In this document: in pieces, positions 43,779-52,547 of the stretch
How the letters are laid out: each line of letters begins with the position of its first letter
Numbering within the stretch: the first letter of the stretch is position 1
Assembly: GCF_008253865.1 (NCBI RefSeq)
Contig: NZ_CP042331.1
Location: 4,367,501 to 4,431,500 of the forward strand
Direction: 5' to 3'
DNA: 64,000 nucleotides
Source of the DNA: Bosea sp. F3-2
GTDB lineage: Bacteria; Pseudomonadota; Alphaproteobacteria; Rhizobiales; Beijerinckiaceae
Translations under genes and position numbers: made by a program
Notes under the pieces: model-generated
What the model was told of the DNA's origin: nothing
The model's input: the letters and a program-made list of their open reading frames with translations, nothing else
Database searches by the model: none

Positions 43779-45098
43779 TCAGCTCAGCGTCACTTCGGCG
43801 ATCAGGCCGCCGCCTGGGCGGTTGGCCAGCGTCAGTTTTCCGCCGATCGCCGCGGCGAGCTGCTGGGCGATGGCGAGGCCGAGGCCGGTGCCGCCAGTAT
43901 CGCGATTGCGGGATTGTTCGAGCCGGTAGAAGGGCTGCAGGACCGCATCGAGCTGATCGGCGGGAATGCCGGGGCCGCGATCAAGGACGAGGATCTTCAA
44001 CTTTCCGTCCGGCATCTTCTCGAGCTGGATTTCCGCTGCCCCTGCGAATTTCAAGGCGTTGTCGATCAGGTTGGTCAGGATGCGCCGCAGGGCATGCGGG
44101 CGCGTCACCACGACGGCGTCGGTCGCGCTCGGCATCGTCACAGCCTTGCCGGTGTCCTGATAGTCGAAGGCGATGCTCTCGACGAAGGAGCCGAGATCGA
44201 TGCGCGCCGGCTTCTCGGCATCGCCATGGGCACTCTTCGCATAGGCGACGCCTTCGCGCACGAGCCGCTCGATCTCGGAGAGGTCGTTGACCAGCTTGTC
44301 CTTCTCCGGCCCGTCCTCCGCCATCTCGGCGCGCAGCTTCATGCGCGTGATCGGCGTCTGGAGGTCATGCGAGATCGCGGCGAGGATCTGAACCCGCTCT
44401 TGCAGGTAATGCGCGATCCGGTCCCGCATCGCATTGAAGGCCGTCGCCGCATAGGCGACCTCGGCCGGCCCGCGCTCGTCGAGCCGCTCTGTCTTGCGAT
44501 TGGGGTCGAGCGCTTCGGCAGCATTGGCCAACAGCAGCAGCGGCCTGATCGCCAGCCGGACCGCAAACCAGGTGCAGAGCACGAGCAGGAAGAGCTGGGC
44601 GACGAGCATATAGGGCAGCCAGGTGGCGAGCGGCATCAGCGCCGGCCGCACGTCGATCGTCACCGGCGAGCCGTCGCTCAATGTGACATGGGCCTGAAGA
44701 TGCTCACGCTCGCCGGGAATGCTCTGGACGCTGACCGGGAAGCGCTTGCCGGCGGCGACGTTGATGGTCTCGGCGACCTCCGCGGCGCGCTGGCTCAACT
44801 CGGGGACGCCGGGCAGCCCGGGGCCGAGCTCATAGCGATAGGTGCGTCGCGCCAAGAGGCCGAGCCATTGCGGACGCTCTTCAGGCGGCAGCCGATCGAG
44901 CAGGGCGATCGAGGTCGCGACGTCGTTCTCCAGCGTCGTGTACATCGTTGCCTTGGCGCTCATGGTGCGTTCGTAGAACTGCATGCTGAACGACAGGGCA
45001 TGCGCGACGGCGAGGCCAGCGAAGAGGATGAGGAAGAGCCGCCAGCGCAGCGTGCGCGGCAAGTGCAGGAAGCCACCGATGCGGCTGACGGCGCTCAT
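43779..45098 (-). CDS. Two-component sensor histidine kinase
   Basis: Protein of 439 aa. One helix at about 20-40, a periplasmic sensor domain to about 150, a second helix (MLVAQLFLLVLCTWFAVRLA), HAMP, then the phosphoacceptor region AISHDLQTPITRMKLRAEMA with the histidine near residue 240. The ATP-binding N, G1 and G2 boxes follow (LIDNALKFAG, VLDRGPGIPADQL, GTGLGLAIAQQLAAAIGGKL). The start overlaps the response regulator stop by 4 bp. Signal unknown. Position suggests envelope or toxicant stress. Confidence 0.93.
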   Translation of the reverse strand: MSAVSRIGGFLHLPRTLRWRLFLILFAGLAVAHALSFSMQFYERTMSAKATMYTTLENDVATSIALLDRLPPEERPQWLGLLARRTYRYELGPGLPGVPELSQRAAEVAETINVAAGKRFPVSVQSIPGEREHLQAHVTLSDGSPVTIDVRPALMPLATWLPYMLVAQLFLLVLCTWFAVRLAIRPLLLLANAAEALDPNRKTERLDERGPAEVAYAATAFNAMRDRIAHYLQERVQILAAISHDLQTPITRMKLRAEMAEDGPEKDKLVNDLSEIERLVREGVAYAKSAHGDAEKPARIDLGSFVESIAFDYQDTGKAVTMPSATDAVVVTRPHALRRILTNLIDNALKFAGAAEIQLEKMPDGKLKILVLDRGPGIPADQLDAVLQPFYRLEQSRNRDTGGTGLGLAIAQQLAAAIGGKLTLANRPGGGLIAEVTLS

Positions 45099-45835
45099 TG
45101 CCGCGCCGTGACGATCTCGACCGGCATGGCGAGGACATAGCCCTCGCTGCGCACGGTCTTGATGTAGGCGGGCTCGCGCGCATCGTCGCGCAGGCGCTGC
45201 CGCACGCGGCTGACGAGCAGGTCGATCGAGCGGTCGAACAGCTCCGCCTCGCGGCCCTGGGTGAGGTTGAGGAGCTGGTCGCGAGAGAGCACGCGCTGCG
45301 GGTGGTCGAGGAAGACGCGCAGCAGGCGGTATTCCGCACCGCTCAGCGCTATCGCGGTGCCCTCCTTGTCGAGCAGATGACGCGCGGTGGTGTCGAGATG
45401 CCAGTCGCCGAAGGCGATGAGCTGGCCGGCCTCGGTCACCTGCAGATTGGGCGGCAGCATGCGCGTGCGGCGCAGAATGGCCTTGATCCGCGCCAGCAGC
45501 TCGCGCGCGACGAAGGGCTTCGCCAGATAGTCGTCGGCGCCCATCTCCAGCCCGACGATCCGGTCGGTATCGTCGCTACGCGCGGTCAGCATCAGGATCG
45601 GTGTCGTCTTGTGCCTGCCTGCGCGCAATTCGCGGCAGAGCACCAGCCCGTCGTCACCCGGCATCATCAGGTCGAGGACGATGAGATCGACTCGGTCGGC
45701 ATCGAGGAAGGCGCGCATCTGTCGCCCGTCCGCGGCGGTCGTCACGCGTAGCCCGTTCTTCTTCAGATAGCTCGAGACGAGATCCCGGATCTCCCGGTCG
45801 TCGTCGACGACAAGCACGTGGTCGATGTGGTCCAT
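45095..45835 (-). CDS. OmpR-family response regulator
   Basis: Protein of 246 aa from ATG 45835. The receiver has DDD near the start, the phospho-acceptor in LIVLDLMMPGDDGL, the conserved T/S in MLTARS and the lysine in DDYLAKPF. The C-terminal winged helix reads GAEYRLLRVFLDHPQRVLSR and SIDLLVSRVRQRLRDD. OmpR-type regulators bind direct repeats about 10-11 bp apart. Such repeats of GATACA lie upstream of this gene and of two other genes in the region. Pair of the kinase at 43,779. Confidence 0.93.
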   Translation of the reverse strand: MDHIDHVLVVDDDREIRDLVSSYLKKNGLRVTTAADGRQMRAFLDADRVDLIVLDLMMPGDDGLVLCRELRAGRHKTTPILMLTARSDDTDRIVGLEMGADDYLAKPFVARELLARIKAILRRTRMLPPNLQVTEAGQLIAFGDWHLDTTARHLLDKEGTAIALSGAEYRLLRVFLDHPQRVLSRDQLLNLTQGREAELFDRSIDLLVSRVRQRLRDDAREPAYIKTVRSEGYVLAMPVEIVTARQ

Positions 45836-45910
45836 CAGCAAGGCTTTCCGCTTCCGTGGTGGTAGAAATAGCAGAGCCTTGGCGGTTTGCTCGGGCCTTC
45901 TGCGGGAGAA

Positions 45911-45945
45911 TTGTAAGCGCGTGTATCGGCTGTCCGGTCCGATAC
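45911..45945 (-). promoter_or_regulatory. Candidate response-regulator site upstream of the two-component operon
   Basis: On the minus strand GATACA (45,922-45,927) is followed by CGCG and CTTACA, giving an imperfect direct repeat with 10-bp period, about 75-110 bp upstream of the regulator ATG. A second GATAC on the opposite strand (45,941-45,945) makes a dyad with it (GTATCGG ... CCGATAC). Confidence 0.45.
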
Positions 45946-46068
45946 CGGCGCGGACAATAATCCCGTCGCAGCCCTTTCTTTCTTTGGGCAGGGTGCCTGT
46001 GAGCACGCAGCCGCCCTGTTCGGTCTGCCTGCATCAATCGTCCTCCAACGAGCAGGAAGGAAGCTTCA

Positions 46069-46945
46069 ATGCGCAAGGGTCTCATCTCGGCCGTCATCGG
46101 CGGGCTCATGCTGCCGATCGCCGCCACATGTTCGGCCGTGGAAGCCGCGGCCATCCGCAACATTGTCATCGTCCACGGCGCCTTCGCGGACGGCTCCGGC
46201 TGGCGCAAGGTCTCTGAGCGGCTGGCCGCAAGGGGCTACAACGTCACCATCGTGCAGGAGCCGCTGACCTCGCTCCAGGACGACGTGGCCGCGACCAAGC
46301 GCGTTCTGGCGCTGCAGAATGGCCCGGCGATTCTGGTCGGGCACAGCTATGGCGGCATGGTCATCAGCGATGCCGGCAACGACGCCAAGGTCGCCGGTTT
46401 GGTCTATGTCGCGGCGTTCCAGCCAGAGAAGGGCGAAAGCCTGGCGAAGCTCGCCGGCAGCAAGCCGGTTCCAAATGCACCGCCGGATGCGATCAAGGCC
46501 ACGCAGGACAGTTATCTCTATCTCGATCCGAAGCGCTTCGCCGGAGCCTTTGCGGCCGATCTTCCGAAGGCGGAAGCTGCATTCCTTGCGCGCTCGCAGG
46601 TCTTCGCCGCGGGCGGTCTTCACGGCCGAAGCCGGGGAGCCGGCCTGGAAGAGCAAGCCGAGCTGGGCGCTGGTCGCGAGTGACGACCGCTCGATCAATC
46701 CCGGGCTCGAACGCGAGATGGCCAAGCGTGCGGGTAGCACCGTGCGGGAGGTCGCGGCGAGCCATGCGGTCTACGCCTCGAAGTCCGCCGAAGTGGCAGA
46801 GCTGATCGCTGAGGCGGCGAAGGCCGTCTCCCGTTTGCCGCACTGTGCCGGGCAGGTGTTCGCGATCGCCCGCCCGGCACCTTCGATACAGAGCGATACA
46901 GATCGGCCCTTCGGGAAAACACGGGAGATACGTCACGGGCGTTGA
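46069..46945 (+). pseudogene. Exported alpha/beta hydrolase with one-base insertion
   Basis: Starts MRKGLISAVIGGLMLPIAAT, a signal peptide. IVHGAFADGSGW and LVGHSYGGMV give the oxyanion and nucleophile motifs. After SQVFAA the frame is lost at the run GGG (46,611-46,613). One frame over, the protein goes on VFTAEAGEPAWKSKPSWALV then ASDDRSINPGLER and SHAVYASKSAEVAELI, which contain the catalytic Asp and His. An intact form would be about 250-290 aa. As it stands the chain stops at 46,683 after unrelated residues and lacks Asp and His, so it should be inactive. It is the only clear frameshift right of the island. Confidence 0.8.
46885..46900 (+). promoter_or_regulatory. GATACA direct repeat upstream of the second dipZ
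   Basis: GATACA (46,885-46,890), GAGC, GATACA (46,895-46,900): a perfect 6-bp direct repeat with 10-bp period, 109 bp before the dipZ start. Matching elements lie upstream of the response regulator gene and between the epoxide hydrolase and ohr genes. Confidence 0.55.
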
Positions 46946-47008
46946 GTGCTGGCGCATCCGGCGGAGGCCTTGAACGAAGCGTCTCCGCCGCCCTGAAGAG
47001 GACCAGCC

Positions 47009-48757
47009 ATGACCCTGTTCGTCATCTCCTATCTCGCCGGCGTGCTGACGATCCTCAGCCCCTGCATCCTTCCGATCCTGCCCTTCGTCTTCTCCCGCGC
47101 CGACCAGCCCTTCATCCGCAGTGCCCTGCCGATGCTGACCGGCATGGCGCTGACCTTTGCGGCCGTCGCCAGCCTCGCCGCCATCGGCGGAAGCTGGGCG
47201 GTGCAGGCGAATGAGATCGGGCGCTATGCGGCGCTTGCGCTGCTTGCTCTCTTCGGTGCCACGCTCGTCTCGCCGCGCGCGGCGGCGATCTTCACGCGCC
47301 CCATCGTCGCGCTCGGCGAGCGGCTTTCCGGGAATAGCGAAGGCGACACGCGCTCCGTTGGCGGCTCGCTTCTGCTGGGCATCGCGACGGGCTTGCTTTG
47401 GGCGCCCTGCGCAGGCCCGATCCTGGGCCTCGTGCTGACCGGCGCCGCGCTGCACGGAGCTTCGGCCGAAACGGCTCTGCTCCTCACGGCCTATGCCGCC
47501 GGCGCGGCGACATCCCTCGCTCTGGCCCTCCGGGCCGGCGGACAAGTCGTTGCCGCGATGAAACGTTCGCTCGGACTCGGCGAGCGCGTTCGGCAGGGCG
47601 TCGGCGTCGCGGTTCTGGCGAGCGTGCTGGCGATCGGCTTCGGTCTCGATACCGGCTTCCTGACCAGGCTCTCCTTCGCCGGCACGGTCGGCATCGAGCA
47701 GAGCCTGCTGAACGGGCTCGGCCCGCGTCCCGCCGAGGCCGGACAGCCCCGCACGGCCGAGAATGCTCCTCAGCCCTATCGCAGCAACCTGCCGGATTAC
47801 GGCGCGGCCCCCGGCTTAGCCGGCGCGACCGGCTGGCTCAACTCCGGCCCGCTGAATGCCGAGCAGCTCCGCGGCAAGGTCGTGCTGGTCAATTTCTGGA
47901 CCTATTCCTGCATCAACTGCATCCGCACCCTGCCTTATGTCCGCGCCTGGGCGGAGAAGTACAAGGACCAGGGGCTGGTCGTGGTCGGCGTCCACACCCC
48001 GGAATTCGCCTTCGAGAAGAAGGTCGAGAACATCCGGCAGGCGATCGCCCGCTTCGGCCTCGTCCATCCCGTCGCGGTCGACAATGATTTCCGGATCTGG
48101 CGCGCCTTCCGCAATAGCTACTGGCCGGCGCTTTACTTCGTCGATGCGCAGGGCCGGGTCCGCTACAGCCAGTTCGGGGAAGGTGGTGAGGCCCGTTCGG
48201 AGCGGGTCATTCAGGACCTCCTCGCCGAAGCCGCCGGCCATCGCAAGGCCCAGGCGGAACTCGTGACCCCGCAGGCGCCGGGAGTTCAGGCTCCGGCGGA
48301 TCTCGGCAATATCCGTTCGGGTGAAAGCTATCTGGGCTATCTGAAGGCTGCGGGCTTCGCTTCGCCTGAGGGCGTCGCGAACGACCGGCCGCAGGATTAC
48401 AGCGTCCGCAAGCTGAGGCTCAACCAGTGGGGCCTCACCGGCAACTGGACGATTGCCGGGGAAAGCGCCAGCCTCGAACGCGCGGGCGGTGGCATCGTCT
48501 ACCGCTTCAGCGCACGGGACCTGCATCTGGTGCTCGGGCCCGGATCGGGCGGCAAGCCGGTACGGTTCAGGGTCACGATCGACGGCGCCGCACCGGGCGT
48601 TGACCACGGCGCCGACATCGACGCGGAGGGCAATGGCACGGTCTCGGAAACGCGGCTCTATCAGCTGGTCCGTCAGGCCGGCGATGTCAGGGAGCGTCTC
48701 TTCGAGATCCGCTTCCTTGATCCAGGCGTGGAAGCCTACGCCTTCACCTTCGGCTGA
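47009..48757 (+). CDS. dipZ: DipZ-type thiol reductant transporter, second copy
   Basis: Protein of 582 aa, colinear with the protein at 5,144. CcdA domain cysteines lie in SPCILP and WAPCAGP, the thioredoxin-like active site is SCINC in WTYSCINCIRTLPYVRAW, and the C-terminal DipZ domain ends YAFTFG. The linker between membrane and thioredoxin domains is short and has no methionine-rich unit. No Msr gene is adjacent, so its periplasmic client is unknown. The shared upstream repeat suggests it is controlled by the nearby two-component system. Confidence 0.92.
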   Translation: MTLFVISYLAGVLTILSPCILPILPFVFSRADQPFIRSALPMLTGMALTFAAVASLAAIGGSWAVQANEIGRYAALALLALFGATLVSPRAAAIFTRPIVALGERLSGNSEGDTRSVGGSLLLGIATGLLWAPCAGPILGLVLTGAALHGASAETALLLTAYAAGAATSLALALRAGGQVVAAMKRSLGLGERVRQGVGVAVLASVLAIGFGLDTGFLTRLSFAGTVGIEQSLLNGLGPRPAEAGQPRTAENAPQPYRSNLPDYGAAPGLAGATGWLNSGPLNAEQLRGKVVLVNFWTYSCINCIRTLPYVRAWAEKYKDQGLVVVGVHTPEFAFEKKVENIRQAIARFGLVHPVAVDNDFRIWRAFRNSYWPALYFVDAQGRVRYSQFGEGGEARSERVIQDLLAEAAGHRKAQAELVTPQAPGVQAPADLGNIRSGESYLGYLKAAGFASPEGVANDRPQDYSVRKLRLNQWGLTGNWTIAGESASLERAGGGIVYRFSARDLHLVLGPGSGGKPVRFRVTIDGAAPGVDHGADIDAEGNGTVSETRLYQLVRQAGDVRERLFEIRFLDPGVEAYAFTFG

Positions 48758-48803
48758 GCGCCGAAAACAAAGGCCCCGTCTGCAAGGCGGGGTCTTCGTC
48801 AGG

Positions 48804-48839
48804 AAGCCCATGAGCGTGCTTCGCACCCATGGGCTTTTT
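48804..48839 (+). terminator. Rho-independent terminator after the second dipZ
   Basis: AAGCCCATG (48,804-48,812) pairs perfectly with CATGGGCTT (48,828-48,836), then TTT. Just before it a second hairpin (about 48,769-48,796, GGCCCCG ... CGGGGTC with one G-U) may act with it. The rest of 48,840-49,304 holds a palindromic repeat and another terminator, with no gene. Confidence 0.85.
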
Positions 48840-49047
48840 CAATGCACCGGGTTTGCTTCAGACAGCACGCCCGCAAAACGGCTCGTCGCGATGGGCAAAC
48901 GTTACGTTCGGCAAATTGAACCGCACCCCAGCTTCCACCCGGCCGGGCCGTATTCCTCAATTGCCTCGCCGGCCTCGCTTTCACACAGCTGCGAAGCCGC
49001 CGGGTCGTGATCGCCTAGAGCCTGCTGTTGTTTCGATGGAAGCGCGC

Positions 49048-49179
49048 GTCATCCCGGCCGAAGCCCTCGGGTCCGATCTTCGATCGGCCCAAGGATAAAC
49101 TCCGCGCAGAGCCGGGATCCATGCCGGAACCTTGATCAGAAGCGCCCTGGCATGGATCCCGGGTCAAGCCCGGGATGAC
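49048..49179. repeat. Palindromic intergenic repeat, family A (copy 2)
   Basis: Begins GTCATCCCGG and ends CCGGGATGAC. The core (GGATAAACTCCG, CATGCCGGAACCTT, GGCATGGATCCCGGGTCAAG) is almost identical to the copy at 62,646, so these two form a subgroup distinct from the copies at 23,740 and 52,376. Confidence 0.85.
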
Positions 49180-49216
49180 GGCGTGTTTCCGCAGAAAATC
49201 AGCAGGCTCTAAACGA

Positions 49217-49242
49217 AAAGCGGCCCCTGAGAGGGCCGCTTT
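49217..49242 (-). terminator. Terminator after the epoxide-hydrolase-like gene
   Basis: AAAGCGGCCC pairs perfectly with GGGCCGCTTT over 10 bp with a 6-nt loop (CTGAGA). A and T runs at the stem base let it work on both strands. Confidence 0.85.
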
Positions 49243-49304
49243 CACAAGAGAGATCGAACTAAGGACGGAAGCGGGAGGCGCTCAACGCCTTCCTGTACGT
49301 GTCC

Positions 49305-50357
49305 TCAGAGCTTGTCGGCGTCGATCACCGCCCGGGCAAACTCCTGCGGCGCTTCCTGCGGCGGGTTGTGGCCGATGCCGCCCTTGAACAGCCGGTGCTC
49401 ATATTTGCCAGTGAAGCGCTTGGCATAAGCGGCCGGCTCCGGATGTGGGGCGCCGTTGGCATCGCCTTCGATGGTGATGGTTGGCACGCCGATGCTCGGG
49501 AAGCTGGCGAGCTTCTGTTCCAGCGCGTCGAACTGCGGTTCGCCCTGCACCAGGCCAAGCCGCCAGCGGTAGTTGTGGATGGAGATCGCGACATGGTCGG
49601 GATTGTCGAAGGCCGCGGCCGAGCGCGCGAAGGTCGCGTCGTCGAACTTCCACTGCGGCGAGGCGAGCTCCCAGATCAGCCGGGCGAAGTCATGGGTGTA
49701 CTTGGCATAGCCGGCTGCGCCCCGCTCGGTGGCGAAGTAGTACTGATACCACCACTGCAGCTCGGCCTTGGGCGGCAGAGGCGCCTTGTTCAATTCCTGG
49801 CTACCGATGAGGTAGCCGCTGACCGAGACCAGCGCCTTGCAGCGCTCGGGCCAGAGCGCAGCGAGGATGTCGGCGGTCCGCGCGCCCCAGTCATAGGCGG
49901 CGATCACCGCCTTCTCGATCTTCAGGGCGTCCATGAAGGCGATGATGTCGGTCGCCAGCGCCGCCTGCTGGCCGTTGCGCGGGGTCTCGGCGGAGAGGAA
50001 GCGGGTGGAGCCGTAGCCGCGCAGATGGGGCACTATCACCCGGTATCCGGCCTTGGCGAGGATCGGAGCAACATCGACATAGCTATGGATGTCGTAGGGC
50101 CAGCCATGCAGCAGCAGCACCGGCGGGCCATCTGCCGGGCCGTCCTCGGCATAGCCGACGTCGAGAACGCCAGCGTTGATCTGCTTCAGCGCGGCAAAGG
50201 CAGTGTTCTGGCCGGCTCCGGCGGCCGCCGGCGAAGCCGGGGAGGGCGAGCGGGGCTGGGCGCTGGCGCCATTCATCGCACCGAACTGCGCGAAGGCGGC
50301 GCCCAGCGCCAAGGTACTCAGGAAGCTGCGGCGGGGCTGGTCGACCTGTTCCGACAT
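49305..50357 (-). CDS. Exported epoxide-hydrolase-like alpha/beta hydrolase
   Basis: Protein of 350 aa from ATG 50357. The leader RRSFLSTLALGAAFAQFGAM is twin-arginine-like. Motifs are LLLHGWPYDIHSYVDVAPIL (HG-x-P), the aspartate nucleophile in AAYDWGARTADILA, and the catalytic histidine in GIGHNPPQEAP. Epoxide hydrolases and haloalkane dehalogenases share this layout. The substrate is unknown. It is divergent from the ohr gene with shared GATAC repeats between them, so both may answer the same stress. Confidence 0.85.
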   Translation of the reverse strand: MSEQVDQPRRSFLSTLALGAAFAQFGAMNGASAQPRSPSPASPAAAGAGQNTAFAALKQINAGVLDVGYAEDGPADGPPVLLLHGWPYDIHSYVDVAPILAKAGYRVIVPHLRGYGSTRFLSAETPRNGQQAALATDIIAFMDALKIEKAVIAAYDWGARTADILAALWPERCKALVSVSGYLIGSQELNKAPLPPKAELQWWYQYYFATERGAAGYAKYTHDFARLIWELASPQWKFDDATFARSAAAFDNPDHVAISIHNYRWRLGLVQGEPQFDALEQKLASFPSIGVPTITIEGDANGAPHPEPAAYAKRFTGKYEHRLFKGGIGHNPPQEAPQEFARAVIDADKL

Positions 50358-50666
50358 GGTTCTGTTCCTGCTTGTGTGGATGGCAGGGGGAGTGAGCCTG
50401 TCCGCTGTATCTGCGCTATGTCGGCCCGCATCGGATTTGCAAGCCTGCGTAGGATCGGGCGTCTCTGATACGAACGGATACAATCCCCCGCCGTCCGTGG
50501 CGGCCGGCGAGCGCTGCCGGAGGATCATCGTATCGCAATGTATCGCAGCGCCGAATGCCGACGTTTCCTTGCAGATTGGCTCGATCTGCAAAACAAACCG
50601 GACATGTCGGCCTGAGAAACCCCCATCGCCAGCCGCCGACAGGAGCGGCATCAGATGGAGCGTTCC
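50358..50666. promoter_or_regulatory. Divergent control region with paired GATAC direct repeats
   Basis: On the plus strand GATAC (50,467-50,471) and GATACA (50,477-50,482) lie 10 bp apart. On the minus strand GATACA and GATAC (complement of 50,530-50,545) repeat with the same period. The two pairs point at each other about 50 bp apart, one set per divergent gene. No small gene is seen in the 309-bp gap. Confidence 0.5.
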
Positions 50667-51083
50667 ATGACCAGGATCGAGAAGGTTCTCTATACCGGCA
50701 AGACCCGCACCACCGGCGGGCGCGATGGCGCCTCGCGCAGCTCGGACAGCCGGCTCGACATCAAGCTGTCGCCTCCCGGTAGCGCGGGCGCAGGCACCAA
50801 TCCCGAGCAGCTCTTCGCCGCCGGCTGGTCAGCCTGCTTCATCGGCGCGATCGGCCTCGCCGCGGGCAAGCGCAAGGTCGCCCTGCCGGCCGATCTCGCT
50901 GTTGATGCGGAGGTCGATCTTGGCACGACCGATGGCGCCTATTTCCTGCAGGCACGCCTGAACGTCAGCCTGCCCGGCCTCGCTCCGGAACTGGCACGCG
51001 AACTCGTGGAGGAGGCGCACCAGACTTGCCCCTATTCCAAGGCCACACGAGGCAACATCAATGTCGAGCTGAGGGTCGCCTGA
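50667..51083 (+). CDS. OsmC/Ohr-family organic hydroperoxide resistance protein
   Basis: Protein of 138 aa from ATG 50667 (GGAG 7 nt upstream; an in-frame ATG at 50,655 is also possible). It begins MTRIEKVLYTGKTRTTGGRD. The two redox cysteines lie in GWSACFIGAIGLAAG and HQTCPYSKATRGNI, the Ohr pattern. These enzymes reduce organic peroxides with lipoyl or thiol cofactors. Ohr is often controlled by OhrR, which is not encoded next door. The shared repeat upstream suggests control by the two-component system instead. Confidence 0.9.
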   Translation: MTRIEKVLYTGKTRTTGGRDGASRSSDSRLDIKLSPPGSAGAGTNPEQLFAAGWSACFIGAIGLAAGKRKVALPADLAVDAEVDLGTTDGAYFLQARLNVSLPGLAPELARELVEEAHQTCPYSKATRGNINVELRVA

Positions 51084-51096
51084 CCGTCGAGCGCGA

Positions 51097-51121
51097 CGAG
51101 GCCAGCCGAAGGCTGGCCTCG
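51097..51121. terminator. Bidirectional terminator between ohr and ltrA
   Basis: CGAGGCCAGCC pairs with GGCTGGCCTCG, an 11-bp perfect stem with a GAA loop, placed between two convergent genes. No long T-run follows. Confidence 0.75.
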
Positions 51122-51161
51122 CAGCCGCTCGGCGATCTCATGCCGTTGATCGCGCGTGGGC

Positions 51162-52340
51162 TCAAATCTCGTTGGGCCGCAGCGAGATCGCCTCCCAGGC
51201 CGCGACGAGGATCAGGATCGCAGTCGCCGTCAGGCTGAAGCCGAGTGGCGGCAGCACCGTCCAGGCGGGCACGAGCAGGGCGAGCAGGCCCAGTCCGACG
51301 AGGTGGGAGAGCGGATACCAGCCGCCCGTCACCCGTTTGAACAGCAGATTGCCGAGCAGGTAGAAGGCAGGCCCGGCCACGACGGCGATGGCCGTCTTCG
51401 CGTCGGTGTGGCCGAGCGCATGGGCGATCACCAACTCGTCGCCGACCGCTACCAGGATGATGCCTGCGACCAGCAGCACATGCAGATAGGTATAGGCGAT
51501 GCGCGCGATCCGGCCGGGGTCGGAGGCGTGGGCAATGACGTGGCTGCCGCGTTCGGCGCCGATATGGAAATAGATCCACCACATCGCGACCGAGCTGACG
51601 AAGGAATTCAGGAACGCCGTCAGGTTGACGCCGGTCACCGGCAGCTTGGCTGCGGTGGCGCCGGTGATCAGGATCGATTCACCCAGTGCAATGATGATGA
51701 AGAGCGCGCAACGCTCGGCAAGATGGCCACCCTCGACGTCCCAGTCGGTCGTCATCGAACGGCCGAGCCCGATCACATGGAAACCCAGCGCCGGTCCAGC
51801 ATATTCGATGCCGAGTGCGATGATCCAGAGTCCAAAGCGCAGATTGCCTTCGCTCAGCCCGCCCGCGATCCAGAACAGGGCGGAGACCGAGAGCCAGATC
51901 GTGATGCGCTGGAAATTGCGATAGTTCGTCGGAGAGGCGTCCTTCAGGCTCGCCGTGGTGAAGAGCGAGCGCCCGAGCTGGATCGCAACATAGGCGCCGG
52001 CAAAAGCGAGGCCGCTTGAGCCGAACGCCCCTGGCACCGAGCAGGACATGATGAGGCCGAACAGCATCAGCACGAACAGCATGAGCCTGACCGGCGCCTG
52101 CTCGGGGTCGAGCCAGTTCGTCACCCAGCTCGTATAGATCCAGACCCACCAGACGGCGCCGAGCAGGAAGGCGGCCTGCGCCAGCCCGAGCCCGCTGAAA
52201 TGCTCGAGCAGCGTGTGCGAGATCTGGGTGATGGCGAAGACGAAAACCAGATCGAAGAACAGCTCGACATAGCTGACCCTCGCATGCTGGTGTTCGACGC
52301 GCTCCCTGAGCAGCGCGCCGGGCTTGGCGCTTCGCGTCAT
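51162..52340 (-). CDS. ltrA: Low temperature requirement A (LtrA) family membrane protein
   Basis: Protein of 392 aa with about ten membrane helices. The family start VSYVELFFDLVFVFAITQIS is clear, and the inner motifs EYAGPALGFH, HLAERCALFIIIALGESILI and GSHVIAHASDPGRIARIAYT are diagnostic. LtrA is needed for growth in the cold in Listeria. Its transport function remains unknown. It is transcribed toward ohr. Confidence 0.9.
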   Translation of the reverse strand: MTRSAKPGALLRERVEHQHARVSYVELFFDLVFVFAITQISHTLLEHFSGLGLAQAAFLLGAVWWVWIYTSWVTNWLDPEQAPVRLMLFVLMLFGLIMSCSVPGAFGSSGLAFAGAYVAIQLGRSLFTTASLKDASPTNYRNFQRITIWLSVSALFWIAGGLSEGNLRFGLWIIALGIEYAGPALGFHVIGLGRSMTTDWDVEGGHLAERCALFIIIALGESILITGATAAKLPVTGVNLTAFLNSFVSSVAMWWIYFHIGAERGSHVIAHASDPGRIARIAYTYLHVLLVAGIILVAVGDELVIAHALGHTDAKTAIAVVAGPAFYLLGNLLFKRVTGGWYPLSHLVGLGLLALLVPAWTVLPPLGFSLTATAILILVAAWEAISLRPNEI

Positions 52341-52375
52341 CTCATGCCTCGCTCAGCTTCGATCCCACGCTCGCC

Positions 52376-52488
52376 GTCATCCCGGACAAGCCGCGCCAGC
52401 GGCGCCGATCCGGGATCCATGCCGGAGCGCTTCCCGGTCAAGGTTCAGGCATGGATCCCGGGTCTCCCTACGGTCGCCCGGGATGACA
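52376..52488. repeat. Palindromic intergenic repeat, family A (copy 3)
   Basis: GTCATCCCGGACAAGCCGCG at the left and CCGGGATGAC at the right, with GATCCGGGATCCATGCCGG in the arm. It is closest to copy 1. It lies upstream of ltrA and downstream of purH. Confidence 0.85.
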
Positions 52489-52547
52489 ATGCGAGGTTCC
52501 GGAAGGCTTCGGCTTGAAACCAGCCTGTCCCGCGGCCTGCGCCCGCG

